Positions 1-6,928 are shown, counted from the first letter of the stretch. The stretch is 21,113 nt of DNA from GCA-003244245 sp036378735 (GCA_036378735.1 DASUVX010000178.1:1-21113), one strand, 5' to 3'. A program made the numbers and translations. The notes: generated from the letters alone by a model not told the origin.

Positions 1-18
1 TGGGCCAGGACATAGCTT

Positions 19-99
19 TTAGAAATCGGCGAGGTGGACGTAGGCGGCGGTTGGAGGTTTCGCGTTACCGCCCTTAGTGGGTTGCCACCGGGAGCTCAT
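19..99 (-). CDS. possible 26-residue micro-ORF overlapping the gene upstream
   Basis: This very short frame starts at an ATG whose last bases form the stop codon of the 100-residue gene upstream (ATGA overlap, 96-99) and ends at TAA (19-21). The only support is that coupled arrangement, which recurs several times in this window. The 26-residue product (Met-Ser-Ser-Arg-Trp start, Ala-Asp-Phe end) has no recognisable motif. It could be chance, because any ATGA creates such an overlap. Function unknown. Confidence 0.2.
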   Translation of the reverse strand: MSSRWQPTKGGNAKPPTAAYVHLADF

Positions 100-398
100 C
101 GCGGTGGCGCGGGCAGCGGGTGGGCGTCGCGGGCGCGGTGCAGCAGGGCGGCCACCACGCCGATGGTGCAGTCCTCCCGGCCGGTGAGCCCGTACAGAGT
201 TTGCCGTTCGTAGTCGCTGACATCGAGACCCTCCAGTGGTGTGAGCAGCGCGGCCAGGGCGTCGGCGCGCCGACGATCCCACCACTGGTGAATATTCTCG
301 TTCGTCCCCTGCTCGCCAGCGACGTCGCGCTGGTCGTAGGGCGGGCGGACCCGCACCGGCGCATTGGTGATCGGTCCGTGGACAGTGTGATACATCAT
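96..398 (-). CDS. hypothetical protein, 100 aa
   Basis: I recognise no named family. The product is a small soluble protein with a polar N-terminal part containing Trp-Trp (about residues 39-40). Its helical C-terminal half holds the pattern LDVSDYERQTLYGLTG (about 58-73) followed by VVAALLHRAR (about 80-89). That style resembles short hypothetical proteins often carried by actinobacterial integrative elements (inference from memory of such proteins). Two ATG codons in tandem open the frame, with a GGGGAG stretch directly before them, so the second ATG may be the true start. The other frames over this stretch are low-complexity Arg/Pro/Ala and look like shadows. A tandem TTGACG-containing repeat lies immediately upstream, in the place where a promoter would be expected. 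Confidence 0.55.
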   Translation of the reverse strand: MMYHTVHGPITNAPVRVRPPYDQRDVAGEQGTNENIHQWWDRRRADALAALLTPLEGLDVSDYERQTLYGLTGREDCTIGVVAALLHRARDAHPLPAPPR

Positions 399-411
399 CT
401 CCCCAGTTTGC

Positions 412-455
412 CGTCAACCCGTCAACCCGTCAACCCGTCAACCCGTCAACCCGTC
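412..455. repeat. tandem 8-bp repeat, five copies (CGTCAACC)
   Basis: Five exact copies of CGTCAACC run from 412 to 451, followed by a partial CGTC. On the minus strand each unit reads GGTTGACG and so contains TTGACG, one base from the actinobacterial -35 consensus. The array ends 13 bases before the start codon of the minus-strand 100-aa gene. It could be a simple variable-number repeat, a cluster of protein-binding iterons, or a promoter repeat. I see no good -10 hexamer at the right spacing. Confidence 0.85.
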
Positions 456-539
456 GCGCCGTGTATGAGGGTGGCTTCTAGGCGCAGGGCAAGCCGACGC
501 CCGGCGAACTGCTGCCCGACCGAGAGCACCCGACCGGGT

Positions 540-612
540 CCAGGTAAGTCGCTCGGGGTCCGGGAGCGGGAGGGGTTGTACAGCTTGGAGGTCTTCGATC
601 TGCCCTACGACG
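540..612 (-). pseudogene. relic of the C-terminal end of a principal (SigA-type) sigma factor
   Basis: Read on the minus strand, this stretch gives Gln-Ile-Glu, then after a short deletion SKLYNPSRSRTPSDLPG. The intact sigma factor at 1376-2563 ends with RQIE...SKLRHPARSRILRDYLD, so the two match over the last ~20 residues of region 4.2. At DNA level CCAAGCTG, CCCGCTCCCGGA and GGCAGATCGAA are shared. Several bases are missing between the QIE and SKL blocks, so the parts are in different frames. Nothing resembling the rest of a sigma factor lies upstream. It is a decayed fragment of a second sigma gene or of a partial duplication of the neighbour. Confidence 0.6.
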
Positions 613-658
613 GTGGTCCAGGCCACCGACAAGCTGGACCGGTTTTGCGCCAAGGACC

Positions 659-814
659 TTAATTCTGGGACAGGTGATGGGAATCGAGCCTCATGGCCAG
701 CTTGCAGCCGGGACAGACGTCAGCTGCTGTTAGGCGGGCAGGCCGATCGGACCGCCTCCGAACCCCGCCCGGGAACCTGAACATCATGTGACGGGCAGCC
801 GTATCGATCATCAT
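659..814 (-). CDS. possible 51-aa protein with a CPGC motif
   Basis: A short minus-strand frame opens with tandem ATG codons at 814-809 and ends with TAA (659-661). Its second half reads like a real protein, with LTAADVCPGCKLAMRLDSHH containing one Cys-x2-Cys pair that could bind metal. No clear ribosome binding site precedes it. An overlapping minus-strand frame, stopping about 732, also looks protein-like (LCLAGGCLTVLVVGDDDRYG, about 790-860). The stretch may therefore be a decayed larger gene whose pieces now lie in different frames. Function unknown. Confidence 0.25.
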   Translation of the reverse strand: MMIDTAARHMMFRFPGGVRRRSDRPARLTAADVCPGCKLAMRLDSHHLSQN

Positions 815-1144
815 CGCCGACTACCAGCACGGTGAGGCAGCCGCCGGCCAAGCACAGCTGCACCGCCGACGCCAGAGGACGCCGACATTGTGGCGACGGT
901 GGCCGCCATTCCGGCTGGGAGCTGCCACGTCCGGCACGTCAGCATCACCGCGACCCGCAGCCGTGAGAACGCGACCCCGCCTGCGCCCCAGGGGCCACTG
1001 ACGGTGGTCTATCCCTGGCCCAGTTGTGTCCGGTGGTGATGGCATGTTATTGGCACACGGAGTATTGCTGCCGCAGGAGGGGGGAGCGAAGTGGGTATCG
1101 CGTCAGGTCGGCGAGCAGCACCGAGTGCGGGGTACGGTTGCGTT
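815..1144. other. no supported gene; coding-like traces only
   Basis: No frame with a convincing start and composition was found here. On the minus strand, fragments in two frames look weakly protein-like (for example VAVMLTCRTWQLPAGMAATV around 900-980, and the cysteine-containing stretch running into 860-790). No single frame joins them. The likeliest explanation is a decayed gene running leftward from about 1000 to 660. No RNA gene or terminator was recognised. Confidence 0.3.
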
Positions 1145-1333
1145 TTATGCTGTTGATGTGATAATCGCCGCGGACGTGTGGTACTCGGCGACGCGACGAA
1201 CAGTGGATTTTAACCAGGCCGGATTGCTCACCCAGCCACATGAGCATTTAGCCTGATAATCGTGGGCCGGGGTTCTGCCCAAATATGATGAAGCTCCCGA
1301 AACGCTCTCTATTGTTATGGTGTGGTTGTTCAT
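1145..1333 (-). CDS. small CSCGW-motif protein, 62 aa
   Basis: The product starts MNNHTITIESVSG and contains a central Lys-Cys-Ser-Cys-Gly-Trp motif (about residues 29-34), then a Trp-Leu-Lys / Ala-Glu-Tyr-His stretch. Short proteins with a CSCGW core and no other domain are common unannotated genes of actinobacterial chromosomes and mobile elements; their role is not known to me. The start is well supported: GAAGGAGA lies about 8 bases before the ATG. The gene begins 42 bases after the stop of the sigma factor and points the same way, so the two are probably co-transcribed. The lone CxC pair plus later histidines could bind a metal ion, but this is inference. Confidence 0.65.
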   Translation of the reverse strand: MNNHTITIESVSGASSYLGRTPAHDYQAKCSCGWVSNPAWLKSTVRRVAEYHTSAAIITSTA

Positions 1334-1375
1334 ATTGCTGTCTCCTTCACGGGTTGTGCGGGTGTGGTCACATCA

Positions 1376-2563
1376 TTAGTCGAGGTAGTCGCGCAGGATC
1401 CGGGAGCGGGCGGGGTGACGCAGCTTGGACATCGTCTTGATTTCGATCTGCCGGATGCGTTCCCGGGTGACCCCATGGACCTGGCCGATCTCGTCGAGTG
1501 TGCGTGGTCGACCGTCGGTGAGCCCGAAGCGCAGCCGGGTGATGCTGGCTTCCCGCTCGGACAGTGTGGCCAGCACGGACTGCAGGTCCTTGCGCAGCAA
1601 GATGAATGAGACAGCGTCCATCGCGACCACGGCCTGGGAGTCCTCGATGAAATCGCCGAGCCGGGAGTCGCCCTCTTCGCCGATGCTTTGATCGAGTGAG
1701 ATGGGTTCGCGGGCGTAGTGCTGGAGCTCCAGCACCTTCTTCGGGGTGAGGTTCGTTTCCCTGGCCAGTTCCTCGGGGGTGGGCTCGCGGCCCAGGTTCT
1801 GTCGCAGGTGGCGTTGGACGCCAGCGAGCTTGCTGATGATCTCGGTCATGTGTACCGGGATCCGGATGGTGCGGGCTTGATCAGCCATCGCCCGGGTGAT
1901 CGCTTGGCGGATCCACCAGGTGGCGTAGGTGGAGAACTTGTAGCCCTTGGTGTAGTCGAACTTTTTCACCGCGTGGATCAGACCCAGGTTTCCTTCCTGG
2001 ATCAGGTCCAGGAAGGCCATGCCGCGCCCGGTGTAGCGCTTGGCCAGCGAGACGACGAGGCGAAGGTTGGCCTCCACCAGGTGGTTTTTGGCGCGCTCGC
2101 CGTCGCGGACGATCCAGGCCAGATCCCGGCGCAGCTGCGAGCAGAGCTTCTCGGTCGGGTCCTCGGCGCGGTGCACCCGCTCGGCGGCATAGAGCCCGGC
2201 CTCGATGCGCTTGGCCAGCTGCACCTCGTCCTCGGCGTTGAGCAGCGCGACCTTGCCGATCTGCTTGAGATACGCGCGGACCGAGTCAGCCGAGGCGGTG
2301 GCTTGGGCGTCCTGGCGGGCTTGGCGCAGCGCCGGGGATTCCTCCTCGTCCCAGACAGAATCCTCCGAGCCCGGATCACGGGGCGCCTGCGGGTCCTGGC
2401 CGTCGGCCGTGATCTCCTCGACCTCGACCGACCGCGACCCGGCGTCATGGACAGCAGCCCTGGCGGGATTGGTCGATTGCAAACTCAGGTGGGCCGCGCC
2501 AGCGCGGAGGGCCGAGCTGGGCGCATCGAGCTGAGCTGGGTTAGCGGTGCGACCCGACGTCAT
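1376..2563 (-). CDS. SigA/HrdB-type sigma-70 family RNA polymerase sigma factor, short paralogue
   Basis: The 395-aa product carries the full sigma-70 core. Region 1.2 is at about 94-127 (SVRAYLKQIGKVALLNAEDE). Region 2 is at about 160-230 and includes the near-invariant GNLGLIHAVKKFDYTKGYKF and STYATWWIRQAITRAMADQA. Region 3 is at about 235-310 (RIPVHMTEIISKL, PISLDQSIGEEGDS). Region 4 is at about 325-395 with the -35-binding helix-turn-helix TLDEIGQVHGVTRERIRQIE and the terminal RDYLD. These match the actinobacterial principal sigma factor closely, so -10/-35 recognition should be housekeeping-like. The roughly 90-residue N-terminal segment is acidic and much shorter than the N-terminal extension of typical SigA/HrdB, and some normally conserved positions differ (HAVKKFDY, EREASITRL). 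I therefore read it as an accessory group-1/2 paralogue rather than the essential copy. The ATG at 2563 has a modest GGGATGGGA upstream. The CSCGW gene follows. Confidence 0.9.
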   Translation of the reverse strand: MTSGRTANPAQLDAPSSALRAGAAHLSLQSTNPARAAVHDAGSRSVEVEEITADGQDPQAPRDPGSEDSVWDEEESPALRQARQDAQATASADSVRAYLKQIGKVALLNAEDEVQLAKRIEAGLYAAERVHRAEDPTEKLCSQLRRDLAWIVRDGERAKNHLVEANLRLVVSLAKRYTGRGMAFLDLIQEGNLGLIHAVKKFDYTKGYKFSTYATWWIRQAITRAMADQARTIRIPVHMTEIISKLAGVQRHLRQNLGREPTPEELARETNLTPKKVLELQHYAREPISLDQSIGEEGDSRLGDFIEDSQAVVAMDAVSFILLRKDLQSVLATLSEREASITRLRFGLTDGRPRTLDEIGQVHGVTRERIRQIEIKTMSKLRHPARSRILRDYLD

Positions 2564-2862
2564 GTCGGTGTTCCCATCCCGGCATGAACCAGAGCCGTGT
2601 CATGGCAAAACCGGCAACGACGCGAGCTATGCTGCCGCGCGCACGAAGAGTAGTCGGTCACCACGAACGGTACCCTTAATCAGCTCAACACACCACTAGC
2701 GGCAGCCGGACTATTCACCCCACACCCGCGCGCTACCCCTGCTGTCTCGTTCCAGAAAATGACGGGTGGCAGTCCAGAAGATGATGGGTGGCAGTGCTAG
2801 CCGGTGCGCGGTTGGTGGTGTGGCACTGACCATTCTTCACCGCGTGCGTGCCGGCGTGGCGT
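2564..2862. other. intergenic region upstream of the sigma factor
   Basis: No gene is supported. It holds the promoter region of the leftward sigma gene and the two 22-bp direct repeats at 2752-2795. I could not place a confident -10/-35 pair. The acetyltransferase gene ends at its right edge and points into it. Confidence 0.4.
2752..2795. repeat. two adjacent 22-bp direct repeats
   Basis: Copy 1 (2752-2773) and copy 2 (2774-2795) start CCAGAA and end GGGTGGCAGT, and differ at 2 of 22 positions. They lie in the gap between the sigma factor and the acetyltransferase, about 190 bases upstream of the sigma start. They could be a duplicated operator or the decayed end of an insertion sequence. 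No transposase is next to them. Confidence 0.7.
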
Positions 2863-3438
2863 TCACCGGGCGTCGAAGTGCGGGGGCAGTTCGGCTTGTT
2901 GTGCCGTCCGGTTGAGGTCCGCTGGGCGGAGTCGGAATACCTGCATGGTCAACCCAAAGTACTTGCTGGTCTCCCCGACCCACTCCATGCCGTTGCGGCG
3001 CACGGTGGCTGCGGCTCGAGTGTTGTCCGGCCTGACGACCGCGAAGATCTCGTCTGTCCCCTGGCTGAATGCCCACTGCGCGAGCGCGTATGTCGTCTCG
3101 CTGGCGTAGCCGCAGCCCCACACGTCGGGATGTAATTGCCAGCCGATCTCCAGGTCTTCGTTACCGGGGGGCAGGGGCAACAGGATCGCCCCACCTATCA
3201 CGCGCTGGTCTTCCTGCCGCTGGATGCACCACCGGCCCGCGGGGGCAATCGCCCGGGCGTCCTCGACGATCCACTGCTGCAACAGCAGCTGCATGGCCGG
3301 TAAGTCGGGAACCTGGCCCATGATCGGGCTAAGCCATCGTGCCACCTCGAGGTGGCCGAAGACGTCCAGCGCCGCCTGCGCATCGTCGAGGTGCCAAGTC
3401 CGCAGCATCAGTCGGTCTGTGACCAGCCGCTGAGCCAT
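2863..3438 (-). CDS. GNAT family N-acetyltransferase (RimJ/RimL-like)
   Basis: The product of about 191 aa is an Acetyltransf_3-type GNAT enzyme, predicted to move acetyl from acetyl-CoA to an amine; the substrate is unknown. The N-terminus LVTDRLMLRTWHLDDAQA is the usual first strand and helix of RimJ/RimL relatives. The central LEIGWQLHPDVWGCGYASE (about 96-114) contains the acetyl-CoA pyrophosphate loop in the form Trp-Gly-Cys-Gly-Tyr-Ala. VVRPDNTRAAATVRRNGM (about 134-151) is the typical motif B with the conserved Asn. I chose the ATG at 3438, which gives family-normal length; a TTG at 3486 would add 16 atypical residues. It stands alone on the minus strand. Such enzymes act on ribosomal protein termini, antibiotics or small amines. 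Confidence 0.85.
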   Translation of the reverse strand: MAQRLVTDRLMLRTWHLDDAQAALDVFGHLEVARWLSPIMGQVPDLPAMQLLLQQWIVEDARAIAPAGRWCIQRQEDQRVIGGAILLPLPPGNEDLEIGWQLHPDVWGCGYASETTYALAQWAFSQGTDEIFAVVRPDNTRAAATVRRNGMEWVGETSKYFGLTMQVFRLRPADLNRTAQQAELPPHFDAR

Positions 3439-3735
3439 ATCGCAGCCTAGCCCTCGGGACGACGGTCGATCGCTGGAGACATCCAACCTTTAGATCCGTG
3501 ATGCGAAGTCCACCGGGTGGGAGTGTCTGGTGCCCGATGATGGGGTGCCAGATTGACCTCTCCAGTCCGCGGGCAGATAAAAAGCGGCGGCAACCGTGCC
3601 GAGCCTCGGAATCGCGATGGTGCTGGCTGTGGTATGTAACGCGACGGACCCCATCGGCCCCTCACGACCAGAGCGGCGCTGCGCCGAGCCATGGGTGACC
3701 GGGCCGGTGACCTCGGTCCGTAGCTGTCATCAGTC
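3439..3735. other. intergenic, nothing recognised
   Basis: No convincing gene, RNA or terminator was found. The open frames here are Arg/Pro/Ser-rich and behave like non-coding GC-rich sequence. Confidence 0.4.
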
Positions 3736-4323
3736 CTAGGGGAGCGCGGGGACGGCATGTTTACCTAGGCTGATGCGCACCCGCCCACTCTGATCAGGCT
3801 GGGCAGGCAGGGCGCAGGCCTTAACCTCCTCAGCGAGGCACTTCAGTACCCGCCATCGAAGCGATACGGTGGGCAGCGGCTTTATCCCGTCGTCGACGTC
3901 GACTTCCGCGACCGCTTCGATCCGCTCGGGCCGGACGGTAAACCGGCAGCTCAGCGTCGCGCCTTGAGCGGCGATTTCGATCAGCATGGCGCAGGCATCG
4001 TCTACCGCCATCCGCAGGTCATCGATGGAATCGACCTCGAAATCGGCGCGGGCGGCCAGATCGGCGGCGACCGCACGAATCACCGGAAGCAGCGCTGGGC
4101 GAGCTCGACCTCCTCCGCGGCGGTCGATCTGTTCAGCTGGACTCGTGTGGCAGCAGAACGATGCGTCGGCGGCCGACGACGTCGCTGGGTCGGATGCCAG
4201 AGACTTGGTCGGGGGCACGGCGGTCTGAGGCGCCGTTTTCGTTGGCCGGGTATGGGGGGGCTTTCGGCGCAGGACACCCGGACACAGGGTCGTAGCCACC
4301 AGAAGCGGTGATGTCAGGATCAT
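3736..4323 (-). CDS. RsbW-like anti-sigma / ATP-binding protein, 5' end probably damaged
   Basis: From about residue 77 to the end the 195-aa frame matches the short RsbW/UsfX-type anti-sigma proteins of actinobacteria. ALLPVIRAVAADLAARADF is followed by DLRMAVDDACAML (about 102-114, the N-box helix), LSCRFTV, SLRWRVLKCLAEEVKA and a final RVRISLGK strand. Such proteins bind an alternative sigma factor and are released by an anti-anti-sigma partner; none is adjacent. The first ~70 residues are Pro/Ser/Thr-rich and do not resemble the family. The expected opening strand appears instead in a neighbouring frame (EEVELAQ, just before 4100). This suggests an indel plus a small deletion near 4095-4115. 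It may be a pseudogene, or it may start late. Confidence 0.55.
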   Translation of the reverse strand: MILTSPLLVATTLCPGVLRRKPPHTRPTKTAPQTAVPPTKSLASDPATSSAADASFCCHTSPAEQIDRRGGGRARPALLPVIRAVAADLAARADFEVDSIDDLRMAVDDACAMLIEIAAQGATLSCRFTVRPERIEAVAEVDVDDGIKPLPTVSLRWRVLKCLAEEVKACALPAQPDQSGRVRISLGKHAVPALP

Positions 4324-4466
4324 GGCCCTCGGTCACCATGGTCAGTGCCAGCTCAGCTTCTGTAAAGGGTGGAGTAGCAGCATTTGCGAGCCATTCGGGC
4401 TGAGTCTTATCACGATCTGGTGTCTTTAGTGAACCGTTGATTGGTGGGCGTCGAATAGCTGGTGTG

Positions 4467-6017
4467 ATGACGTCCCGACTGTCTGTTCCGGTAGCGGCCC
4501 TGGTTGGCTTGATGTCGATGGTCGCGGGGTTGGCAGTGGGGCATCTGGTGGGCGGGTTCATATCGCCAATTTCCTCGCCATTTTTCGCGGTGGGTGGTAC
4601 TGCGATAGACCTCACCCCGATTTGGCTCAAAGACTTCGCGGTCCGCACCTTTGGCAGCGACGACAAGCTTGTTCTGTTGTCGGGCATGGCGGTGGTGATA
4701 GGGCTGGTCGGGGTGGCTATGGGACTGTGGTCCCGGCGATCCCGCACACCGGGGGTGGCGCTGCTCGTGGTGCTCGGGGTGGTCGCCACCGTGGCGGTGC
4801 TGACCCGCCCCACCGCAGGTGCACTCGATGTGCTTGCCCCACTAGGTGCGCTGATTGTCAGTGTGGGGACATTCGTCGTCCTGCACCGGCTGGGTCAGCC
4901 CACCGAGTCCCCGACGGGGGATGGGGCGGTCGTGGGGATGTCTCGCCGGGCGCTGCTCGTCGGGTCGGTGGCAGTCGCTGCAGGTGCCGCTGTCGCGGCT
5001 GCTGGTGGCCAGTTGTTGACCGGGCGCGCTGGCGTTGAGGCCTCTCGCAAGACGGTGGGGCGGATCGTGCCCACGGTGGCCCCGCCGCCGATCCCGCCCG
5101 GGGCGGACTTCGCCGCCGACGGGTCACCGACTTTCATCACCCCGAACCGGGATTTTTACCGGGTGGACATCAACCTCACGCTACCGCAGCTACGCGCCGA
5201 GGACTGGCAGTTACGGGTCCACGGAATGGTCGACCGGGAACTCAACCTGAACTGGGCGGATCTGAAATCGCGCACACTGATTGAGCGTCCCGTGACGATG
5301 ACGTGCGTGTCCAATGAAATTGGCGGCCCTTATATCTCTACCGCCAATTTTACTGGCGTGCTGCTGGCCGACATCCTCAACGAAGCCGGGGTGCAGCGCG
5401 GCGCGGACCAGGTGTTTACCACCAGCGTCGACGGGTGGACTTGTGGCAGCCCCACCGCCGTCCTGACCGATCCAGCCAGGCAGGCCATGCTGGTGATCGC
5501 GATGAACGGCGAGCCGCTACCGATCGAGCACGGCTTCCCAGTTCGGATGATGGTCCCCGGGCTTTACGGTTTCGTGTCGGGCACCAAATGGATCACCGAT
5601 ATGGAACTCACCACATTCGACGCGCACCGGGCTTACTGGTTGCAGCGCGGCTGGGGACAGCGGGCCCCGATCAAGACAATGTCCCGTATCGATAGCCCCG
5701 GCGCATTCGGACGGATCAACCCGGACTCTCCGATCACGGGTGTCGCATGGGCGCAGACAAAGGGCATCGAGAAGGTCGAGGTACGCGTCGACCACGGCCA
5801 GTGGCGACCCGCGGAGCTGTCCACTGAAGTCAACATCGACACGTGGCGGATGTTCCGGTTACGAGGACGGTGGGAACCCGGCAACCACATTGCCGAGGTA
5901 CGCGCGACGGACAAGACCGGTTACACCCAGACGCCGGATCGGGCCGCGCCCATTCCCGACGGGGCCAGTGGGTGGCATTCGGTACAGTTCACCGTTCTTC
6001 CTCATCCCAAGCCGTGA
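4467..6017 (+). CDS. membrane-anchored molybdopterin-dependent oxidoreductase (sulfite oxidase family)
   Basis: This 516-aa protein has an N-terminal membrane part and an extracytoplasmic catalytic part. Hydrophobic segments lie at about 6-31, 68-88, 96-113, 120-140 and 162-182. The last follows Ser-Arg-Arg-Ala-Leu-Leu, reminiscent of a twin-arginine signal. The oxidoreductase domain (about 220-400) contains RPVTMTCVSNEIGGPYISTA, in which Cys280 is the expected molybdenum ligand, then NFTGVLLADIL and HGFPVRMMVPGLYGF. A C-terminal Ig-like dimerisation-type domain (about 420-510) ends with GWHSVQF. The reaction is probably oxidation or reduction of a small oxo-substrate outside the membrane; the substrate is unknown. 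I start at ATG 4467, while GTG 4464 and TTG 4437 are in frame. The fasciclin lipoprotein lies 169 bases downstream in the same direction, a pairing seen in other actinobacteria. Confidence 0.88.
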   Translation: MTSRLSVPVAALVGLMSMVAGLAVGHLVGGFISPISSPFFAVGGTAIDLTPIWLKDFAVRTFGSDDKLVLLSGMAVVIGLVGVAMGLWSRRSRTPGVALLVVLGVVATVAVLTRPTAGALDVLAPLGALIVSVGTFVVLHRLGQPTESPTGDGAVVGMSRRALLVGSVAVAAGAAVAAAGGQLLTGRAGVEASRKTVGRIVPTVAPPPIPPGADFAADGSPTFITPNRDFYRVDINLTLPQLRAEDWQLRVHGMVDRELNLNWADLKSRTLIERPVTMTCVSNEIGGPYISTANFTGVLLADILNEAGVQRGADQVFTTSVDGWTCGSPTAVLTDPARQAMLVIAMNGEPLPIEHGFPVRMMVPGLYGFVSGTKWITDMELTTFDAHRAYWLQRGWGQRAPIKTMSRIDSPGAFGRINPDSPITGVAWAQTKGIEKVEVRVDHGQWRPAELSTEVNIDTWRMFRLRGRWEPGNHIAEVRATDKTGYTQTPDRAAPIPDGASGWHSVQFTVLPHPKP

Positions 6018-6065
6018 ACGCAACCGCCACGGATCACTCAAGTAACAAGAACGTCCTGCGACGTC

Positions 6066-6084
6066 ACGAATGTGTCCTATTCGT
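6066..6084. promoter_or_regulatory. candidate operator: ACGAAT inverted repeat
   Basis: A perfect 6-bp inverted repeat (ACGAAT, 7-base spacer, ATTCGT) sits about 100 bases before the fasciclin gene in an otherwise empty 169-base gap. It may be a repressor site or part of a promoter. Short perfect repeats like this also arise by chance, so support is weak. Confidence 0.25.
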
Positions 6085-6186
6085 AATCGGCGGCGGTGAA
6101 CCCTCCGCTGCCGACTGCCGAACTAATCAACGTGAGGCCCGGCGCGGCCGGGCGCATTGAGAGTAGAAATCGAGTGAGGAAATCCA

Positions 6187-6873
6187 ATGAGAAAGATCCA
6201 GCGAGTGGCCGCCATCGGTGCTATGGCCGCCCTGACCGCCGTGGTCGGCGCCTGTAGCAGCACGCAGGGACCAGCCACCGGGAGCCAAGCCTCCGCACCA
6301 GCCAGCAATTCGGCGGCGCCCACCGGTGAGGCCACCGCGCCCACCGGCAGCGGCGTCACCAAGATCAGTGACATCTTCGGTCCGGCCTGCAACCAGGTAC
6401 CCACCCAGGGCCCCGGCTCCGCGCAGGGCATGGTCAACGACCCGGTAGCCACCGCGGCCAGCCACAACCCGCTGCTGACCACCCTGACCAAAGCCGTCAC
6501 CGCCGCCAACCTGGTCGACACCCTCAACAGCGCCCCGGCGATCACCGTGTTCGCCCCCGCCGATCCAGCCTTCGCGGCGCTGGAGGCCCAGCACCCGGGC
6601 ATCACCAAGCAGCTGACCACCGCCCCAGACGTCGCGTCACCGAATAGCCAACTGGCCAAGATCTTGACCTACCACGTGGTCGGCCAGCGTTACGACGCCG
6701 CGGGCCTCGTCCACGCGGGCACCCTGGACAGCCTGGAAGGCGCCAAGCTGACCATCGGTGGCACCCCGGCGGCACCGACCGTCAACGGCGCCCCGGTGTT
6801 ATGCGGCAACATCCCCACCAAAAACGCCACCGTGTTCGTCATCGGGCAGGTGCTCTCCCCGCCAGCTTCCTAA
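6187..6873 (+). CDS. fasciclin (FAS1) domain lipoprotein, MPT83/MPT70-like
   Basis: The 228-aa product has a lipoprotein signal: MRKIQR, a hydrophobic stretch, then the lipobox Val-Val-Gly-Ala-Cys with Cys23 as the lipidation site. A Ser/Ala/Pro/Thr-rich linker runs to about residue 55, followed by one FAS1 domain (about 80-225). Conserved FAS1 elements are ITVFAPADPAFAAL (about 119-132), LTYHVVGQ (about 160-167) and a final VFVIGQVL strand (about 216-223). Cys68 before the domain and Cys206 near its end could form the disulfide known in MPB70. It is expected to be an exported, membrane-tethered adhesion or sensor-type protein. GAGGAAAT lies about 8 bases before the ATG. In mycobacteria the relatives are under SigK/RskA control, but neither gene is in this window. 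A strong hairpin follows the stop codon. Confidence 0.92.
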   Translation: MRKIQRVAAIGAMAALTAVVGACSSTQGPATGSQASAPASNSAAPTGEATAPTGSGVTKISDIFGPACNQVPTQGPGSAQGMVNDPVATAASHNPLLTTLTKAVTAANLVDTLNSAPAITVFAPADPAFAALEAQHPGITKQLTTAPDVASPNSQLAKILTYHVVGQRYDAAGLVHAGTLDSLEGAKLTIGGTPAAPTVNGAPVLCGNIPTKNATVFVIGQVLSPPAS

Positions 6874-6899
6874 ACAGATCGGCACAGGAACAAATCCTC

Positions 6900-6928
6900 A
6901 GGGGCGGCTGGATGGGACAGCCGCCCCT
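6900..6928 (+). terminator. intrinsic-type hairpin terminator after the fasciclin gene
   Basis: AGGGGCGGCTG (6900-6910) and its exact complement CAGCCGCCCCT (6918-6928) form an 11-bp GC-rich stem with a 7-base loop, 27 bases after the fasciclin stop codon. There is no T-tract, as is common for actinobacterial terminators. Confidence 0.75.

Noticed and set aside
821..1045. 74-residue minus-strand frame
   Set aside because: Arg/Ala/Pro-rich; the better protein-like pieces in this stretch are in other frames.
1718..2587. 289-residue plus-strand frame opposite the sigma factor
   Set aside because: It is exactly antisense to a strongly conserved sigma-70 protein; no family features of its own.
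4133..4813. 226-residue minus-strand open frame overlapping the oxidoreductase 5' end
   Set aside because: Most of it is antisense to the oxidoreductase and Thr/Pro/Ser-rich. Only a short piece (EWLANAATPPFTEAELALTM, about 4330-4400) looks protein-like, and it has no nearby start or ribosome site.
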